In this document: in pieces, positions 48,046 to 57,959 of the stretch
How positions within the stretch are numbered: the first letter of the stretch is position 1
How the letters are laid out: each line of letters opens with the position of its first letter
Origin: Halichondria panicea
Lineage: Eukaryota > Porifera > Demospongiae > Suberitida > Halichondriidae
Reading direction: 5' to 3'
NCBI RefSeq assembly: GCF_963675165.1
Contig: NC_087377.1
Coordinates: forward strand, 17,154,518 to 17,218,517
Length of the DNA stretch: 64,000 nt
The notes under the pieces: model-generated
Told to the model about the DNA's origin: nothing
Databases searched by the model: none
The model's input: only the letters and a program-made list of their open reading frames with translations
Position numbers and translations under genes: made by a program

Positions 48046-51000
48046 ATGGCCTCTCGATCTTCTCTGTCTGCTAGCGACATCCAGAAGGCCAAGGAAGCAA
48101 TGGAAGTCCTTGGGCGTCTTGTTGATAGTGCTGGTCCGTCGGGAGCTAGAAATGATCCTTCTACTTCCAGTATTGGAGATGAAACCAAGAAAGGTTTGTG
48201 TTCATCCATAATTGTTTATGGTGTGTCTAGATACTATATGCCTTTTGCAAGGACATATTCTAGTACGAACTGTAAAAATGTGATAAGATTTCTACTCTGT
48301 GTAGTGTGTACTGTACTGGCAGACACATAAACTGCTTTATCTCTGTAGTTGTAGGACTCGCAGATGATGCAATGGATGTGCTTAGAAGAATGAAAGCTGG
48401 TGTGAAGGCTGAGCAAGTCAGGGCCACCAAAAGACAATCCAAACAAGAAGTAACTAAGCTCTTCAATTATGCCACTCCTGCAAAGCGCAAGAAGAAAGTA
48501 AAGGCTTCCACTGAGTGGAAACATAAGTTCTCTTGTTTGGCCTATCGCGGGCAGATACGTATTCCTACTACGGATGTGGAAAAAGATGATCTTTTGCAAG
48601 CAGGGCTAGGTGAAAAAGAGATTTCTTTCCATGACATGAATGCCAGTGCCGAGGAATTTCGAGATATTATCTGTGGAGAGTTCCCTCAATTGAAGAAAGC
48701 GGGAGGTTTTCAACTATGTAAATGCAAACCAAATTCAAGAGAGCTGGAAATACTGTCTACATTTGCTCACGATTGCCCTGGAAACTTGAAACAGAGAGTA
48801 GGCAATGCGAAGACGTACATTCGTCCCCTTCAGAAAGATATGGACCTTAGTGTCGTCTTTAACCTTCCAGATGGGGTATGCTTACATGTATCTGTTTTTT
48901 TTTCGATAAAAGCTATTTGTTTGGTTTCCCACAATGTAACTTATGTAACGTATGCCGGACTAATTTGCTGATTGTGTTCAGTCAGCCTTTGTTAAATCAT
49001 TTGTTTATCATTTGTATTGTGCTGACCGTGTGCTATAATTTCTTAATTGATAGCCTGAGGATGAGTGTCTCACTTGTGGTACCTATTTGCCACTCATGGA
49101 GCTAGAAAATCATGTGAAAGAGTGTGAAAAAGCTTACAGTGATTCCAAGTAAGTTTTTGTTATGGTATATACGTATAAATATTCCCATTGTGTTATCTCA
49201 GACAACAAAAGCAGCCCAAGAATGAGGACAAGGCAAAATGGTGTGTGTGTATGTGCATGTATTTGCTTGTTCGTTTTCTAACAAGCTAATTGTAGTACGT
49301 ACAACACCTGTATCTATAATTATGTACAATGAACCATGTGTGTAGTGAGGTTATTGATGTTGATGAGACAAGTCCATCACCTGTCCTTGAAGTGCATTTT
49401 GTGACCCATGAGAAAAGTCCATCACCTGTCCTCCCTGAAGTGCATTTTGTGACCCATGAGAAAAGTCCATCACCTGACCTCCCTAAAATGCATTTTGTAA
49501 GTCGTACAACTTTTGTGTGCTGCTTACTCAATGTGTTTACTACTTTAGGGCAATCACAATGATATGGAAGAGGAAATGGTGCAGGCTGCCATGCAACAAA
49601 GCTTAACTGCTTCTGATTATACGTGAGTTACGAGTTACATGTGTTGTAGCATGAGTATAAGTGTGTCTACTCACAGTGCTTCTTCACTATTGGGAAAATT
49701 TTTCTCGTGGAAAGTCCAGAAAAATGATCCTCTTTGTCTTGACATTCGGCGGGAATTTGTGGTTTGTGATGCGATACGTGAAGCCAAAAAAAGAAATTCT
49801 CTGTCAATAAGTTAGTGAAAGTAAGTTAGACGAGTGTCTGTTGTTAGGCTCAAGGGTGTGCTACTTCCACAGGTGACGTTTGTTGGGGAAGGAGCAGTAG
49901 ACAGTGGTGGCCCACGAAGAGAGTTTTTTCGCTTGTTGGCGTCAGAAGCTTCAAACACGCTCTTCATTGGAAATGTTACAGCAAAGTTTTTTGTAATGAA
50001 TGCTCAAGCTCTTCAGGTTAGTACGTTGACATGCATTCTCTCTAATGTGAACACCCTTTCTTCTTGTGCACAATGTCATGTATACAATAATTTGTCTGTA
50101 ACTTGTGTATACGTGACCATGTCATAATTAATTGTATAGAGTGAACACTACAAGTTTCTTGGGCAGTATACTGTCATGAGCATATCTCAGGGAGGTTGCG
50201 GCATGCCATTTATGGCTACTCCCGTGTATGAGTACATCTCCACTGGGAAATTGTCAGCGTCAGTCCAAGTGCCACTTCACTGTATTCCAGATCCAACTCT
50301 CAAATTCATTCTTGAAAAGGTTGGTGTATAATTATATAAGTATAAGTACAATGTTTTGTCTTCATAGGGGGTATATGAATGACACCATCTTAATTTACTC
50401 TAAGTGATGTAATTGCTACTTTTGTGTTAATATGCTGTAGGTTGAGGATGCTGAGAATGATACCGAGATACAAGTGACTTGCGCCATTGATGAAGCACAG
50501 AGCATGCTCTTAGAGGCTGGGTTCTCAAAGCCATTCACAAAACTCACACTGGAGGATAAGAGCAATGTATATTCAGTATTGATCAACTACCACTGCATGA
50601 CGAAAGTCAAAGCGGCAATGGACCAGTACATTGATGGGTTGGAGAGTCTTGATGTTCTTGAGTCAGTGCGGAAGGAACCAGGCAAATGGAAAGCATTTTT
50701 TGTCGATGATGGTGTCAAGGTTGATGCTGGTATGTACATACATGCACTAAGCCATTGTATTGACAGTTTTATTATTTATGATACTGCATGGCATGTTCAC
50801 CGCTAGATAATATTTTATTGCTTGTGTTCTGTACAGCATATCTGAAACATGAGCTGGTTTGTCTCTTCTCCGAAGATGGGTCTAGCCGCTTACCAGCTGA
50901 GAAGCAAACATACATTTATTTTGTTGACTTCCTGGATGAATGTGATGGTAAGCTTTGCAGTAATGGGAGGGCAGGGGTGAACCTCCCCCAGCCCAAAATG

Positions 51001-51491
51001 CTCTTCCCCCCCCCCCTCAAAATATTTGAAGAATAACGACGTCGCATTAATTAGTGGTTGATTCTATACTGTCTATAATTAATGATGTGCAATATGTAAC
51101 TAGATCAATCAGCACTTACTAGCACAACAAAAGTGTGCATAGCTAAACATTCTGTGGCATGTGGCACGCTTACCCAAATCTCCCCCCCCCCTTATGATGA
51201 AACCCCGTAATAGTGATGATGTTACTTGTTATTTTTGGTGCAGAGAGCAGTGGCAATGAGTGTTCAGTTCAAGATGTGCTAATCTTTCTGTCAGGGTCCA
51301 GTCGAGTTCCACCAACTGGATTTAACCCAAGACCGAGTGTAATGTTCGTCCATGACCAGCACCGCCCCCTGGCAACTGCCTCAACATGTGAACTTCAAAT
51401 ACGCCTTCCTGTGTGTCATGGAAGCTATGCTACCTTTAAGGACGCTATGATTCTCTCCATGAAATCAAATGATGGTTTTGGTGGGCCATAA
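48046..51491 (+). CDS. HECT-domain E3 ubiquitin ligase carried by transposon
   Basis: Twelve exons: 48046-48193, 48349-48875, 49054-49148, 49202-49240, 49346-49496, 49549-49622, 49677-49810, 49848-50016, 50140-50319, 50441-50729, 50837-50947 and 51244-51491, about 720 residues. The intron before 49848 is only 37 bases. Order: a basic N-terminal region, a small C-C-H-C zinc finger (CLTCGTYLPLMELENHVKEC), and a SUMO-interaction-like motif (VIDVDE). A 16-residue repeat (EVHFVTHEKSPSPVLP) follows, then a ubiquitin-interacting-like helix (EEEMVQAAMQQSL) and a HECT domain. The HECT part has VTFVGEGAVDSGGPRREFF and the presumed catalytic Cys in RLPVCHGSYATF. It resembles the G2E3-like HECT proteins of animals. 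It would transfer ubiquitin to targets, perhaps SUMO-tagged ones. It converges with the transposase gene 240 bases downstream. Confidence 0.75.
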
Positions 51492-51731
51492 GGACAGTAA
51501 ATCATCTCAAGCTATTATGTGTTTTATTCTTCATTTATCACTTGTTCATTGAGTCATTCTTATACCTATTGTTTCAGATTTTGGACACCCTCACTATAAT
51601 TTTTGATGTGAGTGATGTTTGCTAAACAAATTTGTTAATGTTAATTGGGTGCATGATTCCAATTATAGCTCATGCATGAACCATGAACCCAATGGTTAAA
51701 TTCTGGCCTGGCATGATATCTTTAATAATTA

Positions 51732-53209
51732 TTAATGACAGTCACAAATATAAGCTTTTGCTAATGAAAACATACACACAATTCCTTTTTGAGAATTGCA
51801 ATCAATTTGGGCTAGTTCTTGCCTAAGTACATGTTTTTGTTCACTGGATAATAGATCGTCAATGTCTTCAACAACAACTGTTTGGTCTCCGTTGAGTGGT
51901 ACAGGCCCATCAACATCTATCCCATAAGCTTCAGATTCCTGATAGGTATAATAATAAGTATAATAATGTATAAAAAGTGATTGTGGGAAAAACATAAATT
52001 TACACCTACCTCATGCAGTCCACTTAGTGCCTCGTGTTCAGGATTTACTGTTCTTGTTTGCAGCAGACCAGACACCCAAAGTTGCATAGGAGATTTTCCA
52101 TGCTCAGTTCTTAGCCCATGATTGGACCAACCAAGCATAAAGTTGTTCAGTTGGTCTTGAATCACTCCAAGAAATGAGAAATGTAAAGCATAAATGTCGC
52201 GCTCATCCTGTATGTCAAGAAGCCCACAGTCCTCTAAAAAGTAGAACGAATAGTAAAAGAAACTGATACATCCTGAAAAAAGATCTCTCCAAAGCCTTTC
52301 TATTCTCTGATTGTGCACGCTACGACCAGCTATGGCATGCCCAACTCCTCTCTCTTCAACAATATACCGTGCAACCTCAACATTTTCGCCGCCCTTGTCC
52401 ATTCGGATACGCGAGGGCAGCCCAAACTCTGTAACTCCTTGTTCAAATGCTTGGAACATAGTTTCAGCTCTATTGTTTGAAGATACTTTCAAGAACATTA
52501 TGAGGCGGCTAAAACCATCAATACCTCCGTGGATAACGAGTCGCCATCTGATCAACTTATGGTATCCATCAATATGCCACAGGTCATTTGGGGAATCAAC
52601 ATGGTATCTTCGTCGGCGAAGAACACCTCTTGCACGAGACTCCACCCCAAATGGATCAACTCTTCTCAGAGACTCTCTTATTCTTTTACGAGACATTCTC
52701 AAACCTTCACTCTTTAATCTACCATCGACCGATTTCTGACCGCACATGGGGAACATGGACACTATGCGTAAAACCTTTTCATCCAATTCAGCATTGGTAA
52801 TGGATGCGTACATATCACATTGGCGAGGAATATCATATTCCAATAATCGTCTCTCAACAGTTCTTCGACTGCATCCAAAAATAACAGATATATCGTTCAT
52901 CTTAAAGCCACAATCTCTCAAGAATAATAGTCGATCTCTAGCAATCACAATTTTGGGTCTTCCTCTTCTCTGTTCTCTATTTTCTTGCTTATTGCTAAGT
53001 ATCACAAGAATCTCCCATAATGTGCACCTAAGAGTGACTGCTTCATCGTTACTCACCAGATCAAGATAGTTAATGCTCATTTCTAGCATTTCAAGAAGAC
53101 ATTCCTTGGTGTTTTCTCTTGTGCTATCTTCTTCTTCAATGCAATCAAACTTGACTGCTTCCAGAGTAGCTTCACAAAATGTCAGGACACAGTCATATAA
53201 GGTACCCAT
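51732..53209 (-). CDS. DDE integrase-like transposase
   Basis: Two exons, 52011-53209 and 51732-51938, give 468 residues. After an acidic N-terminal region, a helix-turn-helix follows a basic GRPK stretch (LRDCGFKMNDISVIFGCSRR). The catalytic core has D in DLWHIDGYHKL, D in IRMDKGGENV and E in NQRIERLWRD. The words IRWRLVIHGGIDGFSRL are typical of the integrase-core proteins found in cnidarians, fish and sponges. The C-terminal exon is acidic (VVVEDIDDLLSSEQ). The frame is open throughout. The start at 53209 (MGTLYDC) lies close to the right inverted repeat. It would cut and paste the element that carries it. Confidence 0.8.
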
Positions 53210-53284
53210 TGAGCTGAGGTATAATAAGGGACTCAGATCTAGTCATGTGATAATCACTAAGTCATGTGACTTTATATTTCTATC

Positions 53285-53470
53285 TAAAATCGATTATTGA
53301 AATCGATTATCAAAAATCGATTATCAGAAATCGATTATCAAAAATCGATTATCAGAAATCGATTATCAAAAATTGATTATCAAAAATGGATTGTCAAAGA
53401 TCGTTGACGTATAATCGAAAATCAACTGTAAAAAATCGAATCGATCTTCAAAAATCGATTTTATATTGGA
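53285..53470. repeat. Right subterminal array of AATCGATTATC
   Basis: At least seven near-identical units of AATCGATTATCA(A/G)AA in direct tandem are followed by TCGTTGACGTATAATCG, which mirrors the left array. It is denser than the left one. Confidence 0.85.
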
Positions 53471-53740
53471 TGGACACGCCTATCAGATTCTGCCTGAATT
53501 TTGTCGCAAACGGCGTTCCATACGGGTCTTGTTGTAGCTGAGCTAACTGTTGTCCTGTATTTCTGTATTGTGCCTGGTATCAAGCTGTGAAGATACTGTA
53601 GCTCTGGATTATTATCAGTAAGTGCAGACAGCACTGTTGACTGTTTGGTTTAGAGCTAGTCTATAGGCTATATAGCTATGCATACTTTACTAGCATTTTA
53701 TAATTATGTCTCTATCCCACACTCTACAGAGACTCAGAAG

Positions 53741-56584
53741 ATGTCTGACTATCTGACAATAGCAGATCTAAAGAAATTGTACCTCGTCACGTTTGATGCT
53801 CGAATTAAGTGGCGAAACATCTTGCTTATTCTTGACGTACCCTCGGATACCATCGATAGTATTGGTACGAAATGGCGAGACAATCCTGATGAATGCTATC
53901 GTGAGGGTTTGAAAGAATGGCTGAAAGGTGAAGAGAGACGCTGGGAAGATGTTGTCAAAGCTTTGTCCAGTCCCATTGTGGGCCACGTTCACATAGCTAA
54001 TACCATCGAGAAAGATCATCTACAGTCTACTGATGCAAGCAATCCTACTGATGTGAAGTCAGAGGGTAAGCACTAGTTCAACACAGGAATCATACAGTCA
54101 TAATGCTTAGTTCGTTAGCTGCTATATATAATATAATATTCACCCCCCCCCCCCACACACACACATACACACACACACACACACACACAATGTTCTACAG
54201 TTGACCAAGATCACCAGAAGATCGACGATGATTTGACTGTTTCCTTAGACGAACCTCTAGGTAAAGGTGCATTTGGAGCAGTCTTCAAAGGCAGCTACAG
54301 GGGCGAGATATGTGCAGTCAAAGTGCTGCTTCACGATGCTATGGAGATGCAGGCAAGTATTCCAGTCGGCAAAAACGAAGAAGCTAGCAATGCAATTGAT
54401 CGTGAGAGTGATTTTCTCAAGTCGTTCCAGCACCCAAACGTTGTTCAGTTTTTGACGACTGCCAAGCACCCCAAATCAGGGAGTACGATCCTCGTTGTTG
54501 AGCTGATGGATTGCAATTTAAGATCCTATTTCTCTGGCCTTGATGAAGAGTCCCTCACTAGCGAATGTGAAATTAGCCTCTCCAAAGACATGGCTTGTGG
54601 TCTGGCCTACATTCACAGCAAGCAGATTATCCACCGTGACCTCTGTGGCGATAACGTCTTGCTGAAACTTACACGACCAGTGCCTGTCGCAAAGATATCC
54701 GACTTTGGCATGTCACGGCTATACGATCCCTCCAAGCTTAGCCACACCCTCACAGCCATTGGTCACCGTATGGGGTATCTACCTCTCGATGCTATTCGAT
54801 TGGACAAGGATAATTATGATAATAGCTTGGATGTGTTCTCTCTTGGGGCGATTATGATGCAGATTGTTTGCAAGCTGAAGACGATCAAATCTGTGGAAGA
54901 TCGATCATTCCATGTTGCCCAGATCCCTCACACACACAGGTTGAGGAAGCTTATCAACAGTTGTTTGCAAGAAGACATGAGGAGGAGACCATCTGCCAGG
55001 GACATCTGTGAGTTAATTATAATTATGTGTTTTACGTTTCCACTAACTCCTAGCTCTAACAGAAAAATCATTTTATGTTGGTATTGATTTTCTTTTACTT
55101 TAGATGCTTACCTGACAACAAGCTCGGACCGAGTGGAGGAAACAAAGAGGGAGTCAAAGAACACTCAACCAGTCAAGAAGGTGCGTACATGTAGTGTGAT
55201 AATGAGATTCCCACAGCAACAATAGTATTGTACCTTAACATGCATGGATGCTGTCTCATGTGTTAAGCCGTAACTACACATCCGTTTGAGTGTGCCTATA
55301 ATTATGTACTTCCTTTAGTGAAGAATGTCTCGTTCTGTTGTAAAATTTTTTCACCGATGTTCCCCTGTACAGGCACACAGGGAACATAATAAGCACAAAG
55401 ATGCTGAGCTGGTCAGGAGAGACGCCATCATTCAACAGCAGAGACTGGTGAGAAGAAATGCACCATTATAATTATTATTGCAGAGCTATAGTAGAAGCTT
55501 TGATCTCTTATAATCGTACTGTACATTCTATTAGACTGGTGGGCATGGCCTCTTAAGCTAATTAGAGAAAGTGATTTAGTGTGCATGCAATTATTGCTAC
55601 AAGTAACACTCGCTTGTTAGTAGACACTATCCTAATTACATGCACTCATTCATTATTCAGGGTCTCCCTCCCAGAGAGTTGAGACCTCCACTCACTCTGA
55701 AATGGAGAAGAGGAAAAGACATGCCAATCATGATGACCTCTGTAGAGAGTGTTGTTATCGGTGACACGGTGTATGTTGGTGGAGGATTTGCAGACAAGGA
55801 TTTTGACAGGTGTACAGTGATGAAACTCGAGCAAGATGAATGGACCAAACTACCAGAGTACACTGCAAGGTTCTTTGCTATGACATCACTCGCTAATCGA
55901 CTAGTGCTGGTGGGAGGACAGGATCCAAGAACTAAAAAACTCACCAATCAACTTGCAGTGTTTGAGTCAGAGGAATGGCCTCACCCGTACCCACCAATGA
56001 ACATTGCTCGCCATTCCTCAACAGCTGTCTCCTTCAACAACTACATCATTGTAGCTGGTGGGCGTGATGTTAAAGGACGTACCTCCTCTGTCGAGTTGTT
56101 GGACGTGGCATCAAGAAGATGGTACATTGCTCAGTCACTACCTAACCCACGATCAGGACTGAAATCTACTCTCATAGGAAACACCCTCTACTTAATGGGA
56201 GGGTGGGATCACACTGGGAGTGCAACCAAGACAGTGCACCACGTCGACCTCAATGAACTCATTGCAAAGGCCCTTTCCAACCTGGTCACACTCACTCTCT
56301 GGCAGACCTTACAGGAAGTACTACTCGTGTGGTCAGCTCCTCTCAGTATTGGGAGGTCACTATTAGCCGTTGGTGGATCGAACGACAGTTACAAGCCAAG
56401 TTCATCGATCCACCTCTACCAGCCTGACACCAGGAGGTGGGTGAAAGTGGGAGACCTGCCTACTGCACGATACTTCTGCACATGCTCAGTACTTCCTAGT
56501 GGAGAGGTCATTGTAGCCGGAGGACAGACAGATTCATTTCTTTATATTCAAACTGTTCATTTCTTCTCTATAAGCACTAATTAG
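53741..56584 (+). CDS. DK4: Death domain - kinase - coiled coil - kelch protein
   Basis: Exons 53741-54065, 54201-55007, 55104-55180, 55373-55447 and 55661-56584 join in frame to 735 residues. The Death domain is a mosaic: its first half is almost identical to DK1 (LKKLYLVTFD, NILLILDVP) and its second half matches DK2/DK3. Kinase motifs are intact; the activation segment reads LPLDAI instead of LPLEAI. The coiled-coil exon ends IIQQQRL. The first kelch blade lacks one residue (MTSVES) and pocket residues differ (GGWD, LVWS, GGSND). Its promoter E-boxes are displaced 5.8 kb upstream by the IS3EU-like transposon, so expression may be altered. Confidence 0.9.
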
Positions 56585-56784
56585 TTATTTTGTTAATTGC
56601 TTCTCTTTAATTGTGCGATGAGTTTATAACGATATTGATGTTCTTTTTATCATGTTGAGAATATTAAGTTGCAACAGAATTTTATCGCATATAATTATAG
56701 TTATTATGATGACATGAAGTGGTACATACATAATTACATTGCCAGAAAATAGTACAAAAACAGACAAAATAATATTTAACAGTC

Positions 56785-56905
56785 TCATAACAAGTTCAGG
56801 TCCTTGGTTGGGGTCTTGTCCGAGGGTAGGGTGGACGCCTTCTCCCAGAATACAAAGTCTATCTCCTCTTCCGAGTCAGACAGTGAGGGGTGGGGCTCGG
56901 AAACT
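56785..56905 (-). CDS. Terminal exon of a minus-strand gene, unit 4
   Basis: This is the same exon as in units 1 and 2, with an intact frame and FWEKAS and KDLNLL at the end. A single codon change is seen (DFVFWE in place of DFGFWE). Confidence 0.45.
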
Positions 56906-57422
56906 GAGGGGTTAAAGAGTCACATGGTCATAGCTTAGGAAGTAAGGGGTGAGAAAATCACATGACAACAGTAGCTATAATTTACACTGGCTGAAATGCA
57001 AAATGGCTCAACTATGATAAAAGGGACACCACACACAACACTTGTATTGGTATACAATATGTACGTACTTACATGCTGAAGTGCCTACCCACACAATAAT
57101 CAAAGTAATACTCAAAGTGTTATACAATAGTAAGCAGTGTACAATAGTATGTATAATCTGGCTAAGCAAGTAACGGGAGTAATAAAATAAAACTAGACTA
57201 TAGGCTGAAACTTTTAAGAAAAGAGTTTTAGTAGAATCATAGACACGTACTTTATTGCACTACATAATTATACTTCCAGTGAAACAGTAAAACTACTACT
57301 GTACTCTATAATTTATAGAACCCCTATAGAGTGACAAGATTAAGTAGGCACTTGCAAGAAAACGTATGTACAGGTGTATCGATCACTACAACTCTACACA
57401 CTAACTGACGTGACACAACTCA

Positions 57423-57948
57423 CTAGTCGAGCCACTTTGATTTCTTGCTCTTGGACTTAAACAGAGCCGAGTCAGCACTCATCCTGTGCAACAGAGAACA
57501 GTCAGCTACTTAACTTCTTGGGAGACAATAAAGAGAGTGATTGTGCTTTATCATAGCGATATACAGTGTTAGCATGTACCGTAGCAGGTGAGGTGCAACA
57601 TTTCGCGTTTTTCGAGAGCAGAGCAGCTAACGTGAACATTAAAACTGGGATAAAGCTATTGATGGGTGTGGTTTCCTAACATTGAAACGTGAATAATTAT
57701 TAGACCCCATGAACATTAATTTTCTGATAGCCCAAGAGCCGCTATACAGCAAAACTAAGGATTATGATGACTGTTTTACAAAACACTACACGATGACCTT
57801 TACCTAGTATGCTCCAATATAATACTAAGATCTTACCTAACATAACACGTTATAATAACAGTAAGTAAATTACAGGACCTTTACCTAGTATGCTCTAATA
57901 GCGAGAGGTACTTCTCTTTGTACTCATTTTCCCGCTCCTTCTCAAAGT
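57423..57948 (-). CDS. Two exons of an unknown lysine-rich protein
   Basis: One exon at about 57885-57948 reads DFEKERENEYKEKYLSLLEH and looks like a coiled coil. The next at 57423-57483 reads MSADSALFKSKSKKSKWLD and stops. The second exon has a copy at 24750-24810. Whether these exons belong together is inference; their phases were not fully resolved. I do not recognise the protein. Confidence 0.35.
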
Positions 57949-57959
57949 CCTTACGTAAA

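Larger units (their letters stand above)
47713..53522. mobile_element. 5.8 kb two-gene DNA transposon (IS3EU-like)
   Basis: Terminal inverted repeats start TATGGAACGCCGTTTGCGAC at both ends and continue through AAAATTCAGGCAGAAT. The 6-base word CGGGTC flanks both ends (47707-47712 and 53523-53528). The paralogous DK2 promoter shows the empty site. Inside are a HECT ligase gene (+) and a convergent DDE transposase gene (-). The family name is from the style of the transposase and is tentative. Both genes appear intact, so the element may be recent or still active. Confidence 0.85.

Noticed and set aside
52311-53069. Plus-strand frames over the transposase gene
   Set aside because: They are antisense to the DDE transposase exon, which has all catalytic motifs.
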